Made by a program: the position numbers and the translations under genes
In this document: positions 1 to 10,779 of the stretch, one piece after another
How the letters are laid out: every line of letters begins with the position of its first letter
Numbering within the stretch: position 1 is the stretch's first letter
The notes under the pieces: model-generated
What the model was told of the DNA's origin: nothing
The model's input: the letters and a program-made list of their open reading frames with translations, nothing else
Databases searched by the model: none
Source of the DNA: Symsagittifera roscoffensis
Lineage: Eukaryota; Xenacoelomorpha; Acoela; Convolutidae
DNA: 64,000 bases
Assembly: GCF_963678635.1 (NCBI RefSeq)
Contig: NC_087062.1
Coordinates: forward strand, 85,834,890 to 85,898,889
Reading direction: 5' to 3'

Positions 1-83
1 AGAAATTTAAAACAGATGTTTTACGAGGCTTTTTATTGCATCTCCATGTGGTTCTCTTTGTAATAAAATTGTGTCATAATTTC

Positions 84-431
84 CAGGGACGGATCTAGGA
101 TTTTCTCGAGGGGGGGGGGGGGGGGGGGGCTGATTTTCAAAAAGATTTCGAAAATTTTGTCGACCTTTTTTTAGGTCGACCCGAATTGATTTTTCGAGCT
201 CTCCCTAAGCGCGGTTAAGTCCCTGTTTTGGTAAAATTTTCTGCGCCGCAGGCAAATTTTTGAAAAAAGAGTTTAAAAAAAAAACATTTTTTGGCACTTT
301 TTGAAAAATGTTGACCAAAAAATCGCGTTTTTTCGGCGCGCGCTCCCCCCTTAAAGTAAGCATATATTGGCGGCCAAAACTGGATTTCTTAAAAATCCCT
401 GAGGGGGTCGAATCTCCTAAATCCGCTACTA
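84..431 (-). mobile_element. hAT-like short element (family A), copy 1
   Basis: The left end CAGGGACGGATCTAGG is followed by CTCGAG and a G run at about 110-129; the right end is a degraded CTAAATCCGCTACT. The body is the same roughly 330-bp unit found a dozen times in this window: a GTCGAC-rich segment, GAGCTCTC, a CGCCGCAGGC box, a GGCGCGCGCTCCCCC box and CCCTGAGGGGGTCGA. It has no coding capacity. Family A is assigned to hAT-like MITEs because the best copy (39631-39981) has CAGGGGCGGAT...ATCCGCCCCTG ends and a near-perfect 8-bp flanking duplication. This copy lies in the inverse orientation to that one, and no clear target duplication is visible here. Confidence 0.6.
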
Positions 432-494
432 ATAGTTTCTGTTGAAAGTTTTCAAGCAAGAACAAATTGCAGATCCCCGCTCTGACTAAATGTG

Positions 495-1022
495 AACAAG
501 ACTGCTCGTATCAGGGCGAAGCCGTGAAAGTTCCGACTGCCTTTTAAGGTCTATGGAGCATTAATAAGATGAAAAATTTCAAAGTAATAAAAAAAATTAA
601 AATTTTTTTAAAAAAAATACGAGATTTTATATAAAAACATCCCCCACTCGTCATATTAAGTACAAAGTGATCGATTTTGCGCCTATTAACAAATCAATTA
701 TGGCCTATAAGCTTCCTTGAACCAATTTGGAACGATTTCTAAGACAGATTAAATTTCGCTTACGCGTTAATAGCGCGAAATTTATCGCGCGTTAATTGTC
801 CCAAATTGGCCAAAATGGCAATCTTTAAACCCCCATAACTTTACGAAAAATGATCACAGGTGAAATATCTTTTCAATTTTGAGCTCAGGACAACAATACC
901 TTTCGAATGATATAAAAATTGCGTCAAAAACGGCTAGTTAAAAAGTCGAAATTTGTCTGAAGAAAAAAAACCCACCCCGAGCACAAATATTCCGTTACTT
1001 TCGTATCGAAAGTCGGAACAAT
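495..1022 (-). mobile_element. Helentron-like short element (family B), copy 1
   Basis: A copy of a ~520-bp dispersed unit read on the minus strand. Its 5' terminus (TTGTTCCGACTTTCGATAC) is at 1022 and its 3' terminus (CGAGCAGTCTTGTT) at 495. Near the 3' end are an internal inverted copy of the 5' end and a small hairpin (here degraded to GGGCGAAGCCGTGA). Between them lie a block containing ACCCCGAGCACAAAT, a conserved line with ATTAACGCGC/GCGCTATTAACGCG pairing and a TGGCGTGTGGGGG box. No ORF is carried. The Helentron/HINE assignment is inference from end structure; see findings. Confidence 0.6.
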
Positions 1023-1984
1023 TAGAGAGAAATTTGATTCAGTAAGAATTTAGAAACAAACATCTAGTTTTGGAAGGCGAATCAAAGATAGAGAATACAA
1101 ACCAACTAGTGATTGTTGTCAATTAACATTATCTCAACGTTTAATCTTTTCATTTTGCTATTATATTTACATAATCCAATAACAGTTTTAATACCCCCAT
1201 TATTACGATCAATTTTAGCAAGTATTTTGAAAGCTGGTTCTAAATCCTCCCTATCAGTTGAAAACTACCAATTGTTGCCTAGTACAATTATTCCCCAACT
1301 AGCTAGAAGCATCCAAGAAGTAACGATGTAGCTTCTCAAGCTAATACCGTTACATTGTAATATTGTAATATAGTTGTGTAGCGTATTATCATTCTTACGA
1401 TCCAGTTGTTAGGATTTTTAAAAGCTGGTTCTTAATCCCCTCATACCAATTAAAAACTACTAACTGTTGCCTGGTACGATTTATCGCCTCTTGCGAATTA
1501 TCGTATTCTCATAACTAATTGTCGCTTTCGCCAGGGAACCAGCATTGATACTGTGTTGGGTGATAATCTTCGGAGGGAGGCCTCAAAAAAATTTGGATCC
1601 TAAAATTAGGTTCCAGGCGTTTTTTCAGTGAAAAGCAGGCGAAATACATCAATTTAATTTGTAGCTACTAAACTTTTTGACTTCCCCTAAGGATTTTAGG
1701 CGTCCACAAGCAGTGTCCCTCCCCCAAACTACCCCCCCCCCCCTAAGGATCGCAGTCAAGTCCGTATTTTACACATATTTTCGGGCAACCATACACAATA
1801 ACAACAACAACTATTCTTATTTGAACAAAATCAAAGGTAACATTTAAGCAAACTGTTTATAATCTGAAAAAAAATTTACAATGACATGAAGCTAGATTTA
1901 AGGATTTTTTCACGCTACACTTTTTTACACAAAAAATACGTCGTTTGAAGTCAAGTCATCGAAATTGTATGTCGAGTCAGAATA
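1023..1984. other. Intergenic, with one imperfect direct duplication
   Basis: No gene is supported. A block near 1190-1300 (AAAGCTGGTTCT, AAAACTACCAATTGTTGCCT) recurs imperfectly about 190 bp downstream near 1385-1495 (AAAGCTGGTTCT, AAAACTACTAACTGTTGCCT), so this is an old local tandem duplication. The rest is AT-rich with a C run near 1732-1742. Confidence 0.5.
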
Positions 1985-2314
1985 AATCAATTTGAAGCCT
2001 TTTTAGCCCTTGCCGACCCAAAGCCCTTTGGTACTTTTTAAGAAATCGATTTTTGGCCGACCGACCGTAAAATTTTTCTAAAAGCGCCTTTGGCGCCAAT
2101 TTATACTATTTCCAAAAAGTGGCCAAAAACGGCTCTTTGACCTGTTTTTTCAAAATTTTGCATGCGGCGCAGAAAATTTTGCCAAAACAGAGTCTTTTTA
2201 GTGCATTAGGAGAGCTCGGAAAATCAATTTGGTGGACCTAAAAAAAGGCCGTCAAAATTTTCGAAAAATTTTTGGAAAACAGCCCCCCTCGAGAAAATCT
2301 TAGATCCGCTCCTA
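1985..2314 (+). mobile_element. hAT-like short element (family A), copy 2
   Basis: A plus-orientation copy: TTGCCGACCCAAAG, the GGCGCC-flanked palindromic box (GCGCCTTTGGCGCC), the CTGCGGCGCAG-type box, GAGAGCTCGG, GGTCGAC-like segment, then CCCCCCTCGAGAAAATC and a degraded end AGATCCGCTCCT. It lacks a clear left terminal repeat and is probably 5' truncated. Confidence 0.55.
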
Positions 2315-2744
2315 ATCTGATTACTGGGGTGTTTATAGTGTGGTTGATTGCTCATTAAGAGTCATTGAATATATTAAATATTAAATCATTAAATATATTA
2401 AATCATTATATATATTAAATCAAGAAAAATCAGAAAACTGAAATCTGCTAGTTCTCATTTTTCAATTACGTTTGCAATGAGACTTTATCAGCCATTCATA
2501 CGAATGGAAGTATTAATACTCCGACCACTCCTGCCGTTCGAAGATTGAGAAAGATTTGATGCCAAAGTAGGTGGTTCCCAAGATTTGCGGAGCTGCAAAG
2601 CAAACTCTCATGTGACTGAGTATGCTATCATAACGAGACCCCTTTAGATCTAACCTGGATCCCAAAAAGTCTTCTAAATGTTGCTGCCAAACAGTCTAAC
2701 TTATCATAACTGTAACATGCGAGACAAAAGTTTCGAGGGCTCAT

Positions 2745-3010
2745 TTAAAATTCACAAAAACGGCTTTTTGGCTGTTCACAAAAACGGATTTTTGGCTGTC
2801 ATAAAAACGGCATTTTCACAAAAACGGCAGAAACAATTTTTTAGCTGTTTTTCAAAAGTTCACAAAAAACGGCTTTTTGGCTGCATTTTTCTCAAGAATT
2901 TGTCTGCGGCACATAAGATTGCAGCAGAATAGGTCTTTCTAGTGATTTGTGAGTTCTCGGAAAATCAATTTGTTCGACCTAGTAAAAAAAGGTCGACAGA
3001 TCCTATAAAT
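2745..3010 (+). mobile_element. hAT-like short element (family A), partial, with amplified internal unit
   Basis: The 3' two thirds of a family A copy is recognisable (CTGCGGCACATAAGATT, GAGTTCTCGGAAAATCAATTTG, TTCGACC...GGTCGAC). Its beginning contains an amplified 20-odd-bp unit, CACAAAAACGG(C/A)TTTTTGGCTG, repeated about four times between 2745 and 2885. The 84-codon ORF spanning it is a by-product of the repeats. Confidence 0.5.
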
Positions 3011-3163
3011 TTTCCGATTTTTTACATATTTTAACTTTCTTAAGCAATACTTCTTTTATTTGTGAAGCCGAGAGTCAAAATCTACTGCTACAAAATTGCT
3101 GAAAAACAGACAAAAATGTATTCTTAACTTTGCTTAGCATTGAATTGCTTAGTATTGAATTGC

Positions 3164-3682
3164 AACAAAACTGCAAAGCCCTGAATGTTTCGACTGCCTT
3201 TTAAGGTTTATGGAGCAGTAAAAACATAAAAATTCAATGTAATAAAATGAAACAATTATTTTTTAAAATTGAAATTTTTTTTTTGAAAATCATCCCCCCA
3301 CACGCCATATAAAGTATAAAAAGATAAATAGATTTCGCTCCTTGAAACAAATAAATTATGGCAAATAAGCATTTTTAACGAATTTGGAACAATTTCTAAG
3401 ATGTATTAAATATCCACTTACGCATTAATAGCGCGAAATATATCGCGCGTTGTTTGTCCAAAGTTGGCCTAAATGACAATCTTTAAACCCCCATAATTTT
3501 ACGAAAAATAATCACAGGTGTAAAATCTTTCCAAATTTAAGCTCTGGACAACAAAACCTTTTGAATGATATTTTAAAACATCCTTCAAAAATGGCTACTT
3601 AAAAAGTCAAAATTTGTCTGAAGAAAAAAAACCGACCCCGAGCACAAATATTCCGTTACTTTCGGATGGAAAGTCGGAACAA
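3164..3682 (-). mobile_element. Helentron-like short element (family B), copy 2
   Basis: Minus-oriented copy. The 5' end reads TTGTTCCGACTTTCCATCC at 3682. The 3' end at 3164 reads as AACAAAACTGCAAAGCCCTG on the plus strand and has lost half of the terminal hairpin. The GCGCGAAATATATCGCGCG box and the ACCCCGAGCACAAAT box are intact. Confidence 0.6.
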
Positions 3683-4214
3683 TAACATTGGTCGGCGCTG
3701 CAGATGTCTTTATCAAATCTCTCTTTGGTAATAATATGCTTAAACTGCTATCATCCAAGTTTGAAGTAAATCTATTGAAAGTATTTCAAACAAAATGCCT
3801 TCTTCAAATGGACTTTAGATTTTCCGATCTGTAACAAATAAATGCGTCAATTTCCTGGCCGTCCAATACTTGCGTTTTGGATACTTAATTGGTTTGAAAA
3901 TTCGAAGAGTGGTTTATTTTGACTTTTAACGAGAGTTACAGCCTACTTAATATAGCCTATTTAACGATTCCGACGCTTACGGTGGCTGGTGTTAGGGGGA
4001 GGGGGTGCAGTTTTGGAAGATTTTGAGAAAAAATACAATCTAAAATAGTCCCATTTCGTGTTCCCATCGGAAGAGCCAACTTTTTTGGTCGCATTTAGTT
4101 TAAAAATATTTTTACAGACTGCGTGTGTGGTTCTCTTTTAAACTTATTTCTGAATCTGCAGCGCTTTCCTTTTTTATTCATTTATTTCTTCCTGAACAAA
4201 TTTGCCTTGGTTCA

Positions 4215-4612
4215 TGAATTGCTCACCCCCCCCCCCCCTCAGGAATTTGACCCCCTGCCGACCCAAAAGGTCCCCCCTTTGGTAATTTTTAAGAAATCCA
4301 TTTTTGGCAGATCGTCCCTAAAATTTTTCTAAAGGCGCCAATATATACTAATTTTGAGGGGGAGCGCGCTCCAAAAAAAAACGCGATTTTTTTGTCACAA
4401 TTTTCCAAAATCTGCCCAAAAACGTTTTTTTTTGGCCTGTTCTTTCAATATTTTGCCTGCCGCGCAGAATCTTTGGCCAAAACAAGGTCTTTGTAGTGCT
4501 TTGAGAGAGCTCAGAGAACCAATTTGGTCGACCTAAAAAAAGTCACCAAAATTTTTGAATTTTTTTTGAAACGCCCCCCTCCCCCCTCGAGAAAATCACT
4601 GATCTGCCCCTG
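4215..4612 (+). mobile_element. hAT-like short element (family A), copy with long C run
   Basis: Begins around a C13 run and CTCAGGAATTTGACCCCCTGCCGACC-type sequence, contains the GGAGCGCGCTCC box, GCCGCGCAGA, GAGAGCTCAGAGAA and CGACC segments, and ends GATCTGCCCCTG at 4612. Two short ORFs across it are not genes. Confidence 0.55.
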
Positions 4613-7557
4613 CACATAAACGTATATTTTGAAGTGTAAGCGATACACAATATATTCAAATCAAAAGTGGAAACAATACAGATAAAGTAGAAATTTTCTC
4701 TCGGTTATTGCAGCTTTATTCGAAGTAGGAATTAAGAATTAATACATCAGAAAACATGGTTGGTTCCTGTGTTTTTGTCAGCTTTATTTACATTTTTTTG
4801 AAATTTTCAAGGGAGCAACTTACTCAAACCTCAATTGTTAAAAAGAAAGGTAGTGCAATTATTTAATGTCGCCAAACTTCAGAAACAATTATAATTCAGC
4901 TTCTAAAAGAAATCATTCAATCGGAAACACTTGATCCCGATTAATAATTGCGGAATGTTTAGCCGAGGTTTGAGGGTTGCATCGAAAAATTACCCGATTG
5001 CAGGGTAACAGAAGTTACCGATTGCAGATGTTACCCGATTGCAGAATAGCATCAAAAACATCGCCCTACAGTTTTTATTTAAAAATTTAAACAAATTTCA
5101 GTTGGCTTTCACTTCAAAAAAGTTGTTTCAAAACTTTGATCTTAGTTAGCTTTTTTAAAATCTATGTAGCATAATAAATTATTCCATTCGAGATCTAAAC
5201 TTTGAGGTCTTTGATCTCTTACGACAATTATCAATTTACTTTAAACCTCGCAAAGTAAAGTTGACAGCTTTCTATTAAAAAGTTTGGCACTTGAAAACAA
5301 AAAACTATTTTTGTTTCTTTGTTGCTTTTTTATAAAAAAAATGCTTTTTCTGTTCAAAACTTCTTTCAGGGTAACTTGTTTTCATACTTCACCCATCCAC
5401 AGTCAAAAAACTGTGAAGCTAGAAAAGAAATATCCTGAAAGTTTCATTCATCACATACCTGGCCAAATTTAAACGCAGAATTTAGGTTTTAGGTGATAAA
5501 AATTTTTAATTCAAAATCACTCAGTATATGTATAGAAAAATGTTGAAAGCATGATAAAATTATTGAAACAACCTGACAAAAACTAGAATGTTGCTCGAAT
5601 GTTTTTTGATTGATTTTCATAAGTTCTGCTGTTGTTTTTGTTTGCAGAATATGATCTAAGCTTGCTGTAGAATATGATCTAAGCTTGCTAAGCTTGACTA
5701 CATGCACCCAAAAACAATTCTTAGACAAAAAAGATGCAGACATTACTTTTTTTCAAATTGAATCAAAATCAAAACGCATGGTTTTTTTTGCAAAGTTCAG
5801 ATCCAAAAAGTTTAAAAATTTCGACAATTTTGGCTTCATTTAGTCGATCGAAGTTATTTATTTAGGCTTCATTTAGGCCTAAAGTACCGGTTTAATTGTT
5901 TATCTAAGAGTTCATACCGAAAGGACCCTCTTATGAAGAACAAAAAAGTATACGAATGGCAATTCCTCTACAAGTTAGGAATTTCTTAGTATGTTTTCAA
6001 TTGATAATCAAATTTAATTTTTGGCTCCAGAAAACAACAAATTATTTAACAGAAAATTTTTTCAAGATTTTGACTAAAACAACACACTTGTTACATTTTA
6101 CTGAATTACATAAGATGCGTTTCACTTTTATATAGTTTGATCAAAAATTGAGTTTTTGCAAAAGAGGCCTCATTGAGATATACAACAAATTGCGAGAAAA
6201 ACAGGGTTATAACTTACTCGGCATATCTCAATACTTAATTTGAACTGCAATTCAAATGCAAATTATCAATTTTGGGTTTACTGAAGAACAAAAATAAATA
6301 TTGGTAAGAGCGCTATTATGAAATTTTGGGTCTCGATTTAAAACCATTAATGACTCGGCTGCCTTAAATATTTACATTTTCGCTTTTTGAGGCTTGTCGG
6401 ATGAAATGTGTTGGATTTTATGTGGTGGATTGTATTGTGTTGGAAAACTCAAATAATTGAAACGCTACTGTCTAAGTGTCGTGCCTTTCATTTGTCGCTA
6501 TAAACTGAAAAACTCTTTTGCGAAAAAAAGTAAATAAGAAATCAAACCAACTGAGTGTCGTAACATTTACCTGTCATTACAGCGACTAAAACTTATTAAA
6601 ATAAACTATACTGCAATATGTTTTTTTGAAAAAACGCTCATTGTAAAATTTAATTTTGTGAAAATTTTAAAATACAATTTTTGGACTACGTTATGCAGAT
6701 AAAAAATTAAAATTTGCATACAAAATTTTTTTTTTGAAAAATGTTTGTTTGAGTACAAAATTCGATTTGCGGTGGAAAGATAAACCAAAAACATTGGGGC
6801 AGTTTCAATATAACAAAAAAAAATTTTGTTGTCATCATCAAAAAAACGCTAGTCATACAATTTTCACATATGGAAATTGTATGATTACCATTTTTTTCCG
6901 AAAAAAAAAGAAACATAGTTTTTTTTTCATCACCAGATTGTGTTATTTGGTTCAAATAGCCGCAGAAACTAGTTCGAACCTTTTTTCAATGATTTTTCGA
7001 AATTGTATGAAAATTGTCTGATTAGCATTTTTCCATACATATGATGTATGGAATTGTATGATAAACGGTTGCGGTTTATGGAATTGTAACATAAGCATTT
7101 TCGGTTTTTGGAGGTGAACCGGGTTGCTTGAAATTTCTCAACACGTAATTTAATCTGTACAAGTGTGAGGCCATTGCCTTTAACTTAATGATTTTTCCAT
7201 CTGCGACAACTTTGGTTTTTTAGTTTCAGGGCAAAACACAAAAGTTAAAAGAGAAACACACAAAAAAATTGATTCAATCTATGCCAAAAATGCTCGTCAT
7301 ACTTTTTATTTTTCATAAAATTTTGTCCGATTGCTCCAGTGGAATGCTTTACTATGAGAAATTTTTGCAAATTTATAATAGATTCTTTGCTTAACCTGAT
7401 TTCTTTACACCATTGTTTTTTAAGCTTTAAAGCAATATAGTAAGACAAGTACCACAAAGAATTGTTTCCCGCATTATATCATTCCATCGAAAAAAGCATG
7501 TTGAAATTGCACGAAACTAAGCTTGAAAGCTTTGCTCATCCCGGATCATCTATTCAG
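4613..7557. other. Anonymous AT-rich DNA with small tandem repeats
   Basis: No gene is supported. The motif TTACCCGATTGCAG occurs three times with small variations between about 4990 and 5046. A 23-bp unit containing AATATGATCTAAGCTTGCT is duplicated at about 5645-5691. A stretch near 6840-7090 with repeated GTATGATTA and CATACAATT motifs resembles the longer duplicated block at 10.8-13.1 kb. Confidence 0.4.
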
Positions 7558-8120
7558 TGGTGATTTTGACCTAATTTAATGTTTGGTGTCATTGCATCAG
7601 CTTTTTTGTGAAAAAAAAAGAGAAAGCATTTGTAATGTCATAAGTCTCGAACGTCAATTCTTTGCAACACCGCTAAAAAGCATCGAGTAATCATCAGCTG
7701 AAAAGATAGCGTGCTCAAAATATTTTGTTTGTTGTTTATAGAAATAATTCTTATGACGTTTCTATGTCTTTTTGTGGCTGATTTAAATTAATTGAACAAT
7801 TTATCCATACATGTCTTTTTTGTGTTTAAAAACAGGCTAAATGGTGATTTCGACCTGATTCAAGTTTTTGTGGAATTGCATCAGCTTTTTTTTTGTTAAA
7901 TGGAAAAAATATAATTTTTGTTCTGCATCAAATCTCGAGCGTATGTTGCAACATCGCTAAAAAAAGCATCGAGTCATCTTAAAAAGCGAACTCTTGCAAC
8001 ATCGTTTGGTTGATATTTATAGAAAAAATTGTCTGATAACATTCTACTTCAATTTTGTGTCGTTATTAAGTTGACTAATCTCTAGATTCAATTATTTTGT
8101 TGCTTGTTGAAAAAATTTAA
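7558..8120. repeat. Direct duplication, period about 284 bp, upstream of the secreted-protein gene
   Basis: TGGTGATTTTGACCTAATTT at 7558 recurs as TGGTGATTTCGACCTGATTC at 7842. Each is followed by GCATCAGCTTTTTT and, further on, by CAACA(C/T)CGCTAAAAA..AGCATCGAGT. The two copies are diverged, so the duplication is old. It ends just upstream of the gene at 8237 and may include promoter sequence; that is inference only. Confidence 0.6.
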
Positions 8121-8236
8121 CCGACATTTTAACCCCTTGTTTGAAAAAGTTTTGAATTAGAAATAAAGCAAAATTGTTTGGAAAAAAAACAAGGAACCTT
8201 TGATGTTAAGCAAAATTGAAAAAAGTATGAGAAAAA

Positions 8237-8941
8237 ATGTTTTTTATCCTCGCACTATTAATTTTTTCATGTAGTTTGTTCCCATATGTCAACAATCCTG
8301 AACAAACAGAACTCTATCATTTTTCTGCTCCCCAAACTTTAGAAGAGATTACTTCCAAAATTTTCACTGATATTCTGAGAGTCAACACTCACATGTGTGT
8401 CATTGGAAGCGAAAAAATTGACTTCAATATGTGTCAAAATGAAGATGTTCACTCCTCGGTTAAGTTTGGACACGTGATTGGAGGCATGTTGGATGTTTGC
8501 AGCGCCGCCAAAAGTATCCTGAAGTACCTTAAGTTAGGAAACGCAACAGTATTACTGTTGAGAGAAATGATTCGAGAACTTCATGACGTGGGCCCGTATC
8601 TTTGGCCAGAGAATAACTTTCGAAGTTCATGTGATCTTTCGGAGGAAGCAAAAATTCAGGACTACATAACTTTTGGAGAGTTCTGCTTTTGGATACAAAA
8701 ATTCTGCAGCAAAATGGGAGGTTTGCAAATTTTTTCAGTTTTTATAATGGTTTTTTTTCCTATAACTCCGTTTAATTACCAGAAATTTTTGTTTTTAGAG
8801 TGCATGCGAGATCTCGTTGAAATGCGCGACAGCAAGAAATATGAAAGGTACAAGTATGATACTTGGGTCACTAAAATATCAATGGGTACACAAAGAAAAA
8901 TATTGGGCCTTCAATGGCTCGCGAGTCGTTTTTGCATGTAG
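8237..8941 (+). CDS. Predicted secreted protein, unknown family (two exons)
   Basis: Not recognised as any known family. Exon 1 runs 8237-8720 and exon 2 8799-8941; the 78-bp intron has GTTTGC and TTTTTAG ends and leaves a phase-1 junction. The spliced product is 208 residues. Because the intron is a multiple of three with no stop, the unspliced reading frame (234 codons) is also open. Residues 1 to about 20 are a hydrophobic signal-peptide-like run (MFFILALLIFSCSLF), which suggests secretion. The mature part has several cysteines (around HMCV, NMCQ, DVCS, SSCD, FCFW, FCSK, ECMR), compatible with a disulfide-bonded extracellular protein, and a GNATV sequon. Coding confidence comes from length, the clean signal peptide and a consistent intron. 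No neighbour suggests a pathway. Confidence 0.6.
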   Translation: MFFILALLIFSCSLFPYVNNPEQTELYHFSAPQTLEEITSKIFTDILRVNTHMCVIGSEKIDFNMCQNEDVHSSVKFGHVIGGMLDVCSAAKSILKYLKLGNATVLLLREMIRELHDVGPYLWPENNFRSSCDLSEEAKIQDYITFGEFCFWIQKFCSKMGGLQIFSVFIMVFFPITPFNYQKFLFLECMRDLVEMRDSKKYERYKYDTWVTKISMGTQRKILGLQWLASRFCM

Positions 8942-9176
8942 CTGTGAATTAAATTTTTTCACAAAAATTGAGGACTTATCTTTCTTAGCTATTTTTTCCA
9001 GGGACCCAAATATCATACTTGTACCAGGCAGAGAAATCGGCAAGATTGCCAATGAGTTCACGAGGGACTCAAATATCATACTTGTACCAGACGAAGAAAT
9101 GGACAACATCGTCATTAATTTTGCCATGGACCGAAGTATCATACTTGTATTGGACGAAAAAACAGACAACAAATAA
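8847..9176 (+). repeat. Three in-frame 63-nt repeats plus one inverted 23-nt copy
   Basis: Units start at 9001, 9064 and 9127. Each contains (A/G)TATCATACTTGTA and, in one open frame, encodes a 21-residue unit with the core (R/M)D.(N/S)IILV.(D/G)E. The last unit ends in TAA at 9174-9176. The reverse complement of the same core lies upstream at 8847-8869 (GGTACAAGTATGATACTTGG), inside exon 2 of the preceding gene and in a different frame. A transcript covering both could fold between 8847-8869 and any of the three units. Whether the repeat ORF (open from before 8880) is translated is unknown. Confidence 0.55.
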
Positions 9177-9326
9177 ATATCGCTATGAAAATTATTTAAA
9201 TTTTGCTTGGCCTTGAAAATGATTTTTAGTAGTTGAAAATTTTATTTAGCCTTGAAACTGATTGTAGAAAATCATTCATAGCTTCAAAAATATTGTTATT
9301 TATTGTATAAGCTACAAAAAGTATCG

Positions 9327-9351
9327 TGGAGGGGGAGGGGGGAGGGTGGGA
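9327..9351 (+). other. Purine/G-run tract
   Basis: A short G-run tract with four runs of three or more Gs separated by single A or T bases. It fits a G-quadruplex consensus. No gene is attached. Confidence 0.4.
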
Positions 9352-9718
9352 TATTGGTTTCGATATTTTACTATTACTTTACAAAACCATATCCTTGGCC
9401 GGCGAACCTTAAAAAAATTCTAAACAGGTTTCAGCACCAATATACTCAAAATTGAAGAAGAATATATAGATAAATTTTCAGGAAAAAAATCGAATTGCTC
9501 TAAACTGGAATTTTTTGCCCATTGTATCTCCAAAACCGTACTATTCGGAAACTTTCGGGCAAAATGGAGTGGCGTGTGCAGTGTTTTACGTGAGAGATCA
9601 AAGAAACATTTTCGTAGATCTAAAAGAACTGCTGGCAAGGTTGAAAAACCACTCCGCTAAGAAAATCTGTAATATGCACCGTCTGATCCCGCAAAAATAA
9701 CAACCATGGTCTAATGGG

Positions 9719-9782
9719 AAATGAAGGAGGATACCTTCAGATCCCACCCGAAATGAAGGAGGATACCTTCAGATCCCACCCG
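9719..9782. repeat. 32-bp unit, two perfect tandem copies
   Basis: The unit AAATGAAGGAGGATACCTTC... occurs twice back to back (9719-9750 and 9751-9782). The surrounding 70-codon ORF starting at 9714 is not recognised and is shifted by the odd repeat length, so I do not call it a gene. Confidence 0.7.
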
Positions 9783-10779
9783 AATATGACATTTGATGTG
9801 TTTCCTGCTAGTGTCTGGAAAACAGGCAAGGAACGAATCTTGCGAAACCTTTCATGCTGTACGCGTAGGGATTTAGCGCAGGTCTATGATCTGAGCCGTC
9901 TGGTTTTCTTATCGCCACACATCTAGTTAGATTATTGCGCTATAGTTACAAAAAAGTGAATCATTTTTATCTTCAGTTAGTCATGTAGATAATTAATTAG
10001 AGATTATAAATACTGAAAACTGAAATGGTGTTAATGTTTAATTGAAATCTTCCGATTGTATTCTTTCAGCGAGTTCGAGAGATATTTGTCTGCTTTTAGA
10101 AAACTAATACAACGCGAAAAACAGAAAAATTTGGCCCTCAGTCTTTTTTATTGAACCCGGTATTCGTATGTGTTCTCTTCAGGAGAGTTAGAAACAGGTC
10201 GCATGACCTAATATTCTCCAACCATTTGTTTCAATGATGAAGGCGTCAAAACATTTTTTTAGAATCAAGCGAGAATTTACTATTTCTAAAAGGATACAAA
10301 AATGGAAAAAATATATATATTAGAAAAAACTCTTGCTTTTATGACTATTGTGTGTAGAAAATGTACTTAAGGTTTTTTACTCGCAAAATGATTATGGTCT
10401 TGTCTCCTAAGGACTTACAAAACTCCCAACAGAACTTTCCAGCAATCATCAATAGACTTAATTCGAGCAGGTTTGCATTTTAAAACTCATGGTCGAGTAG
10501 AATTGTTTTTTATCTTGTTTGATAGTTTACTCGAAAATTTAGTTTTGGTTAAAAATTACGGTTTATGTTTTTTTTCGCTTTTAGCGTACTGGTTTTGTAT
10601 GGAGTCCTTTGTAAGCAAAAATAAAATTTCTTCTAGAATTAAGTTTTTTTTAATGTACAGTTTTTCATGTTTTAAAGTTTTTATAACTTCAATTTTTGGT
10701 TAAAAATTTTAAAACCAGCTATGCAGATAAAAAAAAGATACAAATTTTTTTTTGTTGCAATTTTGAACTACTTTATAAC
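9783..10779. other. Anonymous DNA
   Basis: No supported gene, RNA or element. The short ORF at 10473-10703 is a T-rich open stretch without coding character. Confidence 0.4.

Noticed and set aside
9515-9926. Two consecutive 60-70 codon ORFs as a small gene
   Set aside because: No start context, splice structure or family signal; the second is disturbed by a 32-bp tandem repeat.
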